From Pseudaminobacter soli (ex Li et al. 2025) (GTDB taxonomy: Bacteria; Pseudomonadota; Alphaproteobacteria; Rhizobiales; Rhizobiaceae), in assembly GCF_029892515.1 (NCBI RefSeq), contig NZ_JARXVF010000002.1, positions 496,001-560,000 on the forward strand: 64,000 nt of DNA. Reading direction: 5' to 3'. This document shows positions 23,101 to 37,300 of the stretch, in pieces. Each line of letters opens with the position of its first letter. The first letter of the stretch is position 1. The translations under genes and the position numbers were made by a program. Under the pieces are notes generated by a model that saw only the letters and a program-made list of their open reading frames with translations, ran no database searches and had not been told where the DNA came from.

Positions 23101-26100
23101 CGCCCGAGCGCGTTACCCGGATGCCGCGCCCATCGCGTTCCAGCACCGCAACGCCGAGCGCTTCCTCTAGCTCGCGAATGGTCTTGGTAACCGCGGGCTG
23201 GCTGACATTGAGGATGGCCGCCGCCTTGACCACGCTCTTCTGGCGCGCAACTTCAAGAAAGGTCTGGAGATGGCGGAACCGGACGCGGCTTTCGTTCATG
23301 GACGATACATAACCCATGGGTTAAGGGATCGCCACAAAATATCATTTTACCAAACCAAACAACTAATCCACTGTCACACCGAGGAGAAACTCAGTGCAAT
23401 TCATCGATATTGGCGGCGTCGCGCTCCACTACCAGCTCATCGGCGGTCCCGCAGACAAGCCGGTAATCGTCTTTATCAATTCCCTCGGCACTGACTTTCG
23501 CATCTGGCGCGACGTGATCGTCCGTCTCGTCGGCGATTTTCCCATCGTGACTTACGACAAGCGCGGCCACGGCCTGTCAGATGTAGGCGCCCCTCCCTAC
23601 GCGATGGAGGATCATGTCGGCGACCTCGAAGCGCTGCTCGATCATCTCAATGTAAAGAGCGCCATCATTTGCGGCCTGTCGGTCGGCGGCCTTATTGCGC
23701 AGGGTCTCTATGCACGCCGCCCCGACCTGATCAAAGGCATTATCCTTTGCGACACGGCCCACAAGATCGGCACGACAGACAGTTGGAACGCGCGCATCGC
23801 CACTGTGGAGAAAGAGGGGATCGACGCGATCGCCGACGGCATCCTGAAATTCTGGTTCACGCCTGCGTTCCATGCCGAGCGCAAGATCGAGCTCGCTGGC
23901 TATCGCAACATGATGGTCCGCCAGCCCGTCGCCGGCTATGTCGGCACATGCGCGGCGTTGCGCGATGCCGACTACACTGAAGTTGCCGCAAACATCGCAG
24001 TGCCGACGCTTTGTATCGTCGGCGACCAGGATGGCTCGACGCCGCCCGCACTGGTGCGCACCACCGCCGACCTTATTCCCGGCGCCCGTTTCGCGGTCAT
24101 CGAGAACGCCGGACACATTCCTTGCGTCGAACAGCCCGAAGCGCTGGTCGAACTCATGCGCAAATTCCTTGCCGAACTGCCCTCCGGAGAAAGACGTCAT
24201 GAGTGAACAGCCTCGGCACTCGAGAAGGTACCGGGAGGGGCTTGCCGTCAGGCGTTCGGTGCTTGGTGACGCACATGTCGACCGCGCCGAGAAGGCCTCG
24301 ACCGATTTCGACCGTCCCTTCCAGGAGTTGATCACCGAAACCGCCTGGGGCAACCTCTGGGCGCGTCCGGGCTGGACCAAACGCGAGCGTTCGATGGTGA
24401 CGCTGGCCCTGCTTGCCGCGCTCGGCCACGATGAAGAGGTGGCCATGCATGTGCGCGCCACGGCCAACACCGGTGCCACCCGCGAAGACATTTGCGAAGC
24501 CTTCCTGCACGTTGCAGTCTATGCCGGCGTGCCGGCGGCCAATCAGGCGATCAAGATCGCCAAGCAAGTGTTCGCCGAAATGGATGGGGAAACCGGGGCA
24601 AAATGAGCGCTGATCCGTTGTCCAACCGCAAGCCCGAGACCGGCGCCTTTTTCCAGCGCGACCGCCTGTGGCACCCGCCGGCATTCACGCCCGACTACAA
24701 GACCTCGGTGCTGCGCTCGCCGCAGAAGGCGCTGCTTTCGCTCGACAACACGCTGTCGGAGATTACCGGTCCGGTGTTCGGCCACAACGTGCTGGGCGAG
24801 CTCGACAACGACCTGATCCACAACTTCGCTAGGCCCGGCGAAAGCGCCATCGGGCCGCGCATAATCGTCTATGGCCGTGTGCTCGACGAGCGCGGCAAGG
24901 TCGTGCCCGGAGCGCTGCTGGAATTCTGGCAGGCCAATGCCGGCGGCCGCTATCGCCACAAGAAGGAAGGCTACCTTGCCGCCCTCGACCCCAATTTCGG
25001 CGGCTGCGGACGCACTATCACCGACGAGGAAGGCAACTACGTTTTCCGCACCATCCAACCCGGGCCCTATCCCTGGCCGAACGGCGTCAACGATTGGCGC
25101 CCCGCTCACATCCACTTTTCGGTGTTCGGCCACGGCTTTGCACAGCGCCTGATCACCCAGATGTATTTCGAGGGCGACCCGATGATCTGGCAGTGCCCGA
25201 TCGTGAAGGCCATTCCCGACCGGACGGCGATTGAAACACTGATCGCCGCGCTCGATCGCGAGGCGACGATCCCCATGGATGCGCGCGCCTACAAGTTCGA
25301 CATCGTGCTGCGTGGGCGCCGCTCGTCGCTGTTCGAAAACAGGCTGGAGGGTAACTGATGGCGCAGTCTCTCAACCGTCTGAAGGAAACTCCTTCGCAGA
25401 CTGCTGGCCCCTACGTGCATATCGGCCTGACGCCGAATTTCTGCGACATCACCGGCGTCTACCCGGAAGACCTCGGCGCAACCATGGTCAACGACAAGAC
25501 CAAGGGCGAGCGCATCACCATCCGTGCCCGCGTGCTCGACGGTACTGGCACGCCACTCAAAGACGCGTTGATCGAGATCTGGCAGGCCGATGCCGACGGG
25601 CTCTACAATTCTCCGGGCGAGATGCGCAGCGCTGCCGATCCGAATTTCTCCGGCTGGGGGCGCAAGGCCACCGACATGGATACCGGCGAATGCGTTTTCG
25701 AGACGATCAAGCCGGGCCGCGTGGCGTTCAAGGACAGGAGGCTGATGGCCCCGCACATTACTTTCTGGATCGTCGCGCGGGGCATCAATATCGGCCTGCA
25801 GACGCGCATGTACTTCTCTGAGGAAGCTGCGGCAAATGCCGAGGACCCGGTGCTGGCCCGCATCGAGCACAAGGTGCGCGTGCCCACCCTGATTGCGCAG
25901 CGCGCTGCCGATGGCGCCTATGTTTTCGACATCCATCTCCAGGGGGAGAAGGAAACGGTCTTCTTCGATATCTGAGCTGGGTATCAGGTCATGTCCTTCT
26001 CGCCCTTCGATCATCCAATACTCTCCGGCCTTCTCGGCGACGACGAGACCGCGCGGCATTTTTCGGCCGCTGCCGAGATCGAGGCCATGCTTGTTTTCGA

Positions 26101-27127
26101 GCGGGCATTGGCCGAGGCGGAAGCCGACGAGGGCGTTATCGAGCGCGAGGAGGCTGACGCGGTTATCGCGGCGTTGAAGACGTTCAAGCCGGATATGGCA
26201 GGGCTGAGGGCGGGGGTCGGGCAGGACGGCGTCGTGGTGCCGGAGCTGGTGAGACAGCTTCGCACCGCAATCGGCAAGCCGCATGAAAAGGCGGTGCATT
26301 TCGGCGCCACCAGCCAGGACGTCATCGACACTGGGCTGATCCTGCGGCTGAAGCCGGCGATCGCGCATCTCGACGCGACACTGTCCGACGTGATCGACCG
26401 GCTGGCGGGTGTGGAGGCACGCTTCGGCGACCGGTACCTGATGGGCAGGACGCGGATGCAGGCCGCGATCCCGATCACGGTTGCCGACCGCGTCCGGTCG
26501 TGGCGGGACCCGCTGGTCCGGCACCGCAGGCGACTGGACGAGCAGCGTCGGGAACTGCTCGTCGTACAGTTCGGCGGGGCGGCGGGCACGTTGGAAAAGC
26601 TGGGCGACAAGGGGGCAGGCGTGCGCGCCGCGCTGGCGGCCAAGCTGCAGCTAGGCGATGCGCCGCAATGGCACAGCCAGCGCGACAGGCTGGCAGACTT
26701 CGCAAGCCTCCTGTCGCTGATTGCCGGCAGTCTCGGCAAGTTTGGGCAGGATGTTGCGCTGATGGCCCAGACAGGCGGCGAGATCGAGCTGAAGGGCGGG
26801 GGTGGGTCCTCGGCCATGCCGCACAAGCAGAATCCGGTGGCCGCCGAGGTGCTGGTCGCGCTCGCACGGTTCAACGCCACGCAGCTTTCGGGAATGCACC
26901 AGGCACTGGTGCACGAGCAGGAGCGCTCGGGCGCGGCCTGGACTCTGGAATGGCTGATCCTGCCGCAGATGGTGGCGGCCACTGCCGCAGCCCTCCGGCA
27001 AGCGAAGGCGCTGGCAGGTCAGATCGAGGCCATAGGCTCGTAGCGGCGGATCTTCTTCCACCGCGACCACGGAATTGGAATGCCACCGCACGTCCGCGAG
27101 CCCGGTCATCGGGCGCGGCCGGCCTGA

Positions 27128-28318
<1,191 letters not shown>

Positions 28319-31300
28319 TAAGGGCGGGCGTCGGCGGGCTGCACTGCCGGGGCCCTCAAGGGGCTCGAAAAGCACTCTTGCGCCTCATCGGACCCTGTCA
28401 GGATCCGATTGACAGGTTGACCGGCCTTTCGCTGGAGGTCGCCTGAATAAATCCTGTTCAGGATGGAACACGCGGTTTCCGCACGAGACAATGGCCGGTT
28501 GACCAGAAGTGGGCCTCCCAGCGAAGCGGGTTTCTTGCGGATATGGTCCCAAACCTTCCAGGTCCCATCGGGCTCCTGGACACATTCAAATCGAGAGGCG
28601 GTATCCGTCAAGTTGGACCTCGCTAAGCCATCCCTCCCGATGTTGCGACTGTTGTGCGAGGCCGCAATAAAGCAATTTCGGCTGCGTGTCATGTCGCAAA
28701 TCGGCCAAGCATGCAGGACTGGCCGAAAGTACAAAACGCCCTCTGTTCGAACGACGCGGCGCTTACCGTTTCGAACGGCAGGCATTGGGCGTTAGCGTCG
28801 AATATGTGCGTGGATCTCCGCCAGAAGTGTCGGGTCGATCGCGGCTTTAGAAATCCCATCGAGAAGCGCATCGCAGCTTACGGCGTTCGCACCAGGCCCC
28901 AAGTTTGAGGCGGCAATCGCTCCAGCTACATTTGCTAAAGCGCCGGTGGCGGATGGCGAAAGGCCAGTAAGCATTCCGAATATGTAGCCGGCTGCGAAGG
29001 CGTCGCCCGCGCCGGTCGTATCGATGACGTCGACCTTGACGGCCGGCGAATGCAACTCTTCCCCTTTGCGAAAGAGAACCGAGCCTTCAGCGCCGCGCTT
29101 GATCACGACGTTCGTCGCGCCGGCTTCGAGCAGGGCGCGGGCGGCGGCATCCAGCGTTGTGGGCTGGCCTTGGCCGCCGAGCAGTTCGGCGTCCGACTCG
29201 CCGAGGAACACGGCGTCAATCTGCGGAAGCAGAACCATGACCGCCCGCCCGATCGCGCCGGCGATGCCTGAGGGGATGTCCAGCGTAATCGGGATGTTTC
29301 CAGCGCGTGCCAAGTCGATCGCGCGCAGTGCGGCATCGCTCTGAGGGGCCTTGAGCAGAGCATAACCTGAAAGATGGAGTAGGGTGGCGTCGGCCAGCGC
29401 CGCCGCTTCGACATCGTCGGCGCCGAGTTTCACGTTGGCGCCGCGATAGGAGAACATGGTGCGCTCACCGCTGGCGCCGACCACAACGATGTTGAGTTGG
29501 GTCGGCTCCTCGGCGTCGCGGCTGATCCAGCGGGTTTCGACCCCCGCCGCTGCCATCTCGGCCATGCACCAGTCGCCCCAGGCGTCGGTGCCGGTCCTGC
29601 CTATGAAGCGGACCGGCTGGCCGAGCCTGGTCAGTATCAGCGCGGTATTGGTAGCCGAGCCGCCGATGCCGTGCATCTGCCGCTCGGCAATGCCTTCACC
29701 GCCTTCCGGCGGATAGGCCGCAACCTGCAAACTAAGGTCGACGTTGATGTCGCCGAGGATTGCGACTGCGGGCAAGAGTGCTCCTAGACATCGATATGCA
29801 TCTGATCGAGTGCCAGTTCTACATCGGCGATGATGTCGTCAATATGTTCGATGCCGACCGAGAAGCGGACCAGGCCGTCGACGATGCCCATGGCGTGGCG
29901 TTCCTGAGAAGGAATGTCGAGGAAGGCCATCGTCCCCGGCATCTGCGTCGTCGTGCGCAGGCCGCCCAGGCTGGCCGCGAAGGAGCAGAGCTGGAGACGC
30001 TTCAGCAGACGAACGCCGTGTTCCTCGCTTTCCACCTGGAAGGACAGCATCGCGCCGAAATTGCGCAGCTGTTCCTTAGCCGATTCATGGTTCGGGTGGG
30101 ACGTCAGGCCAGGATAGAAGACGCGCTTCACCTTCTCATGGCCTTCGAGATAGCGGGCCAGGGCCGCAGCGTTGGCGCACTGCTTCTCAACCCGAAGCGC
30201 CAGCGTCTGCACGCCGCGCAGCAGCAGCCAGGCGTTGAAGGGCGACAGCGGCGCGCCGAGCTTGTTCAGTGTGTTCCACCGCACGTCTTCCAGCCAGTCC
30301 TTGGGCAGCAGGTCGGACTTCTGCGTGATGACGCCGCCGACCGCGTCGTTGTGACCGCCGATGAACTTCGTGGCGCTCTCGACCACAACGTCGACGCCGA
30401 AGGAATGGGGCTGGCAGACCGCCGGGCTGGCAAATGTATTGTCGCAGATCACAATGATGCCGCGGCTGTGCGCCAACTCCACGAGCTTGCGGATCGGCGG
30501 CACCTTCATGGTCGGATTGGCCAGGGCCTCGAAGTACAGCACCTTGGTCTTGTCGTTGAAGGCGCGCTCCACCTGTGCAGGATCGCTGGTGTCGACGAAG
30601 CTCACGGTGATGCCGAAATCGCCGATACGGTGGTCGAAGAATTCGTGCGTGCTTGAATAGGTGGTGATGTCGGTGACGATGTGATCGCCGGCCTTCAGGA
30701 TGCCGAACAGGGCGTGCGAGATCGCGGCCATGCCCGAAGCGGTGGCAAGACAGACATCGGCGCCGGTCAATTGCGCGATGTGCTCCTCGAACTTGTATTC
30801 CGTCGGATTGCCGCAGCGGCTGTAGATGTTCACTTCCTTGCGCGCGCCGGCGACGATCTGGTCGTAGATGTCGCCTCCGTACTGGAAGTTGGCCGACATG
30901 TAGATCGGGTAGCTGATCGACTGCGACTCCGGTTCGGGTTCATAGAATACGGCGCGGCTGGCGAAATCGAGCTTTTTGGACGACATGCGGATACTCCTTG
31001 AGGGGGCTTATTCCTTGACCGCGCCGCCGGTTAGGGCGGTGGTGATCTGGCGTTCGAAGAAAACGAAGAGGATGAGCGGGGCGATGGCGGCCAGGAAAAT
31101 TGCCGCCAGCATCACCGGATAGTTGGTGATGTGTTCGCCCACGAAGTCAGCCAGTCCGACGGGAAGTGTCTTCTTGGCCGGCGAATTGATGAAGACGAGG
31201 GGGAACAGGAAGTCGTTCCACACCCAGATCATGTTGACGATCGCGGCGGTGAACATCGCAGGCCGCGCAATCGGCATGGCGATGCGCCAGAAAATAGTGA

Positions 31301-34300
31301 ACTCGCTGCAGCCGTCTATCCGCGCCGCTTCGATGATGTCGCGGGGCAGCGTGACGAAAAAGGCGCGCATGATGAAGAGGGTGACCGGCACATTGAAGGC
31401 GGCCGTCGGCAGGACCACGCCAAGATGCGTGTCGAGGAGGTTCATCGCGCGCAGCATCACCACCAGCGGAACGAGCGCCACATAGGCGGGGATGGCCATG
31501 GCGATCATCAGGCCGATCTCGATGCCTGCCAGCCAGCGCGGCCGGTAGATGGCGAGCGCATAACCGCCTGCTGTGGCAACGACGACGGCCAGTGCGGTCG
31601 AGCCAAGCATCACAATCAGAGAATTGAGCGAATAGGTGCCGAGCGCGCCGGTGCTCCACGCCTGGACGAAGGCGTCGAGGCTGGGCGTCGCAGGTAGCGA
31701 CCACACCGAACGCATGAACTCCTTGTTGGTCTTCAGCGTGCTGTAGGCCATCCACACAAAGGGGAAGACCACTACCAGGACGTGAACCGAAAGGAAGGCG
31801 AGCACCCCGACGCGAGTGATGCTCCAGCGCGAAGTCAGGTGCATGCTCAATCGCCTTTGCCCGCTTTGCTGCTGCGCAGACCGCGGAAGACGATCCAGGC
31901 GCCGATCGCCGTCAGGAGCATCTGGGCGAAGCCGATGGTCGCCGCGTAGCCCATCTCGAAAGAGCTGAACCCGATCTTGTAGAGGTAGGTCGAGACGACC
32001 TCGCTGGCGTGGTTCGGGCCGCCATTGGTGAGCACGAAGACGAGCGAGAACGTCTTCAGCGAGCCGATGATGCAGAGCATGACGTTGGCGCGCACCGAGT
32101 CCCAGACCATCGGCACTGTGATCGAAAAGAGGGACCGAAAATGTCCGGCGCCATCAAGGGCTGCGGCTTCATAGATGCTGTCGGGTACATTGCGTACGGC
32201 GGCAACGAAGAGAAGCACGTAGAGGCCGAGATAGGTGAAGCTCATCACCGCAACGACCGCCGCGAACGCCGTTGAGGACTGGCCGAGCCAGCCGGTTGCC
32301 AGACTCTGCAGGCCCACGGCCTTCAGAGCCGCGTTGAGCAGCCCGAAATAGGGATTGTAGATGAAACGCCACAGCAGACCGATGCAGATCTCGCTGACGA
32401 TAACCGGCACCAGATAGAGAAAGAGGAACAGCCGGCCGATTTTGCCAACGATGCGCACGAGGCAATAGGCAATCACGAGCGCCAGCAGCACCTGCAGGAC
32501 GATGGCCGAGGCGGCCACCGCAAGATTGCGCGCCAGCGCTGCCCAAAAGAAGCCGTCGCCGGCGAGCCGCAGGAAATTGTCCAGTCCAACGAAGACCGGA
32601 GTGGCAGTGCCGTTCCATGAGTAGAAGGACAGGACGGAGGAATAGACGACCGGATAGGCGACGAACCCCACGACGAGGATCAGCGTCGGCAGCAGGAACA
32701 GCAGCGCGTAGCGGCTGTCGCGTTTCACCGCTGAACTGGCGGCCGCTGCTCCAGATGCCATGGGGGGTCTTCTCCGTACTTGGTCGCGCCACCAGGGGCG
32801 GCGCGACCTTGTCGAGCTGTTACTTCGCCTTCAGCGCTTCTTCCAGGCGCTTGGCGGCCTCGTCAGGCGCGACCGATCCATCGAGCACGCCCTGCAGCGA
32901 GGTGTAATACGTGTCGGTGCCCTTCGGCGGCATGGCGGTGTCGTAGAACGGATCGAGATTGGCCGCCTTCCCCATCAGGTCGTTGCTGATGCCATAGAGC
33001 ACGGGACCTGCGGCTGCTTCGGTCGTGGCGCCCTTGACGGTGACCATCGTCTTGCGCAGCTCGACATATTTGGTCATCACTGCGGGCGAGGTCAGGAAGC
33101 GCAGCAGCGTGACCGCATCTTCCTTGTTCGTGGTCTTTTCGGCGATGCCGAAGGCCGCAGCGACGCCGCCAAGGATATCGCTCTGGTCGCCCTTGCCTTC
33201 GGCGACGGTCGGGAAGGGGAAGAAGCCGAGTTCGAAGCCGTCCGGCGCGTCGGCGGAAGCGCCGATCTGCCAGGTGCCGTTCAGCATCATTGCAGCCTGG
33301 CCGTTCAGGAAGAGCATGTTGGCTTCCTGATCGCTCATGCCGTTGAAGCCGACCGGGAAGTAGCCCTTTGCCGAAAGGTCGGCGATGCGCTTGAACGCCT
33401 CGGTGCCTTCCGAGCCGAGCGTGGCATCGGGCTTTCCAGCGACGAAGCTGGAGACGACGCCCGAGCCTTTCAGGCGCATTTCGAGATACTGGAACCAGAA
33501 CGTCGCCGGCCAGGAATCCTTGTTGCCCAGAGCAAACGGAACGAGGCCGTCGGCCTTGATCTTCTCGCACAACTCGAGCAGCTGGTCATAGGTTGCGGGA
33601 GCCGTCCAGCCTTTCTCGGCGAACAGCTTCTTGTTGTACCAGAAGACGGAGGAGTCGATGTCGATCGGCACCGCATAGGTGTGGCCAGCCATCGTGGTTT
33701 GCGCAAGGGCGCTCGACAGGAAGCTGTCGCCCCAGCCATCCTTGGCCAGTGCCTCATCCAGCGAGTACATCTGGTTGCCGGCCACGAAGGCGCCAAGGAA
33801 GCCGCCCGGCAGCGTGTAGAAAACGTCCGGCGGATTGCCGGAAGCCATGGCCGTGTTCAGCTTGGTCTTGTAAGAGGACTGCTCGGCGGCGACGACGTTG
33901 AGCTTGATATCGGGATGCGCCTTGCCGAATTCCTCGAGCGCATAGTTGATGAAATCGACTTTGTCCTGCTGTCCGGAATAGGCGTGCCAGAAGGTCAGCT
34001 CGCCGGCCAACGCGGAAAAACTCATCGACATGGAAGCGGCGATGCCAAGCGCAACTGCACGCAAACGCATGATTTAACTCCTCCCTACAGGTTTCGCGCA
34101 CCTTGCGCGAGGGCATGCAGTGGTGCCACATTCTCACTATGGTGTCCACAGTGGCACCACTTATCACCAGATTCTACGCACCGGTGATCTTTCGAGGAGA
34201 AGGCCAAAACGAGGCGGGCATGATCGATCATCCCAATATTTCTGGCGGCGGGGGCAATGCCGCGAGCCGGCTGCGCAGCGCGCTGCCCGCACTTTCGGAC

Positions 34301-37300
34301 TCCGAGCGCCGCGTCGCATCCTGGATTCTCGAAAACGTCGACCTGGCCATTCGCCAGTCTATGTCCGCGATTGCGCAGGCCATCGAGGTCAGCGACACCA
34401 CGGTTCTTCGCATGTGTCGCACGGCCGGCTTTGAAGGCTTCACCGATCTCAAGCTGGCGCTGGTCAGGGATTCAGGCGATCGGCCTGCCAGGGCTCTCGA
34501 CCAGGCGACAGAGGCCGAGGGCGATTTTGCCTGGGCCAATCGTGTCTTCACGGCCAATATTCAGGCGATCAGCGACACGTTGACGATGCTCGATAAGCCG
34601 ACCATGACTCGTGCGCTCGATCTCATAGCGGGCGCGCGTCACATTCTCATCGGCGGCGTGGGCGGATCCGGCCTCGTTGCGCAGGCGTTCTATCAGCGAT
34701 GTTTCCGGCTGGGCCTGCATTGCGACGCGCCGGTGGATTCGCAGTTGCAACTCATGCACGCTTCGCTGCTGGGTCCAAAGGATCTTGTGGTCGCCATTTC
34801 CTATTCCGGCATAACCAACGATCCAATCCTGCTGCTTCAGGAAGCCAAGGCGCGAGGCGCATCGACGCTTTGCATCACCGGCAATCAAAGGTCTCCATTG
34901 GCGCGTCTCGCCGACCTGGTCCTGGTCAGTGTTTCGTACGAGATGCGCAGCGAACCAATGGCAGCGCAGATTGCCCAACTGACGCTTGTCGACGCCCTTT
35001 ACGCCGCATTGGTCGCGCGAGCGCCGGACGCCGCCCATATGAACGAGGAGCGCATGGTCAACGCCATCCTCCCAAAGTCCATCCGATGAGGCATCATGCA
35101 GCCGGTTGCCGTGCAGGCTCGGTCCCGTTGCCGGATCGGCGCGTATTCAACAGGAATCGCGTCATTGCCGGCTTTCCCCGATCCCGGACAACCCATACAA
35201 GTGCAAGCGGCCTGCGTTCAAATGTGACTGTCATTACGAATTTGCATGGCTTGATCCAATCGTTTCATCGTTCAGTCGTGATAGCGCTCTTGACTCCCGA
35301 GGAAACGGAATTACAGGTTTTAGTTGTCAGACATCTTACATAGACTGGGGATCGTCCTGACGGGAGTGAACGGGAGGACTAATTGAAAAAGCTCTTCGCA
35401 CGACTGGCCATTGGGGCTGCATTTGTCGCCTTTGCGGTCTCCGCCCATGCCGGGCAGACGCTCGACCGCGTCATGGGTAAGAAGGCGATGGTTGTCGCCA
35501 CCAACAGCGGCTGGCCTCCGCAGAGCTATCTCGACGATAACAACGAGATGGTCGGCTTCGACATAGACGTTTCCCGTGAGATCGGAAAGCGCCTTGGCGT
35601 CGAGGTGAGCTTCGAGACGCCCGAATGGGCGACGCTGACCGGTGGCCACTGGCAGGGACGCTACGACCTTGGCGTCGGTTCGGTGACGCCAACCAAAGCC
35701 CGCGCCCAGGTGATCGATTTCGTCGGCATCTATTATTACAGCCCTTACGTCTATGCGGTGCACAAGGACAGCACGGCAAAGACGGTGACCGACCTCAACG
35801 GTAAGGTCATCGGTGTTGAGACGGCAACGACGTCGGAAGATTTCATCAACCGCAAGCTCGAGATCGATGCGCCTGGCCTGCCGCCGATCGAATACAAGCT
35901 CGAGCCCGGCGAAGTCCGCACCTATGCCGATTCGATGCTTCCCTTCGATGACCTGCGCCTCGGCGATGGCGTCCGCATCAATGCGGTGATTGCGCCCGAG
36001 CAGACGGCGCTCAACGCAATCAAGAACGGCTACCCGGTCCGCGTGCTCGAGGGCGAATACGCGTTCCGCGAGCCGCTCGTCGTGATCGCCGAGAAGGGCG
36101 ACGCGGAGTGGACGGCCAAGGTCGGCGGCATCATCGAAGAGATGAAGAAGGACGGCACCCTCGGCCAGCTCACCACCAAGTGGTACGGCAAAGACTACAG
36201 CGCAGACTGAGTCTAGCGGCACGGGCCGATTTTGGCGCCCGTGCCTTTCCTTTTCTTGAAAGACCCAGGCGCGCGATGACCTATCCCGACACCTATTACA
36301 AGCGGACTATGTCCGATCCGAAGAAGCGTCCGTCGCTCGCCGGCACGGAAGAGTGCGATACCCTGATCATTGGCGGTGGCCTGGCGGGGCTGACGACCGC
36401 GCTGCAGCTCGCAAGGGCAGGGCAGTCGGTGGTGGTTCTCGAGGCCCAGAGCGTCGGGTTCGGCGCCTCGGGCCGCAATGGTGGGTTCGTCAGCCCAGGC
36501 TATGCCACCGGCACTGACCAGATCGCCCGGATCGCCGGACAAGACGCAGCCAAGCGACTGCATCTGATGTCGATCGAGGGCGTGGATTACGTCCGCCAGA
36601 ACATCGAGGCGCTCGGCATCGACGACGCAAAGCCCAAAAAGGGGCTGATGAGCGCAGTGCGCTATGAGGACGGCGCCAGCCTCAAGGCATATGTCGAGCA
36701 AACCCGTCGGCAGTATGGCTATGAACTCGAATTCATGGATCGCGACCGGGTCCGCACCGTGCTGAAGTCGGACCGCTATTTCCAAGCAGTTCGTGACGGC
36801 CAATCCTTCCACATGCATCCCCTCAACTATCTGCGGGGGGTCGCGCGCGAAATCGAGCGCCTCGGCGGGCGCATCTTTGAAGCGTCGCCGGCAAAAGCCA
36901 CCAATCTCGACGGCGCGCAGAAGCGTGTCATGACCCAGAACGGCGAAGTGCGGGCGCGCAACGTCGTCTTCACCACCGGCGGCTACACCGGCTCGCTGCA
37001 TGGAAAGCTGAAGCGCTCCTTCCTGCCGATCGCGACCTATGTGATGGTCAGCCAAGAGGCGCCGGAACTCATCGCATCCGCTATCCAGACAACGGACGCC
37101 ATCGGCGACAATCGCCGCGCCGGCGACTATTACCGCGTCGTCGATGACGGCAGGCGGCTGCTCTGGGGCGGGCGCATCACGACACGCGCTGCCTCGACGC
37201 AAGCGCTCGTTCGCGAGTTGCGCGCCGAGATGGTGGGAACCTATCCGCAATTGGCCGGCCTCAAGACGGAACTCGCCTGGTCGGGCCTCATGTCCTATGC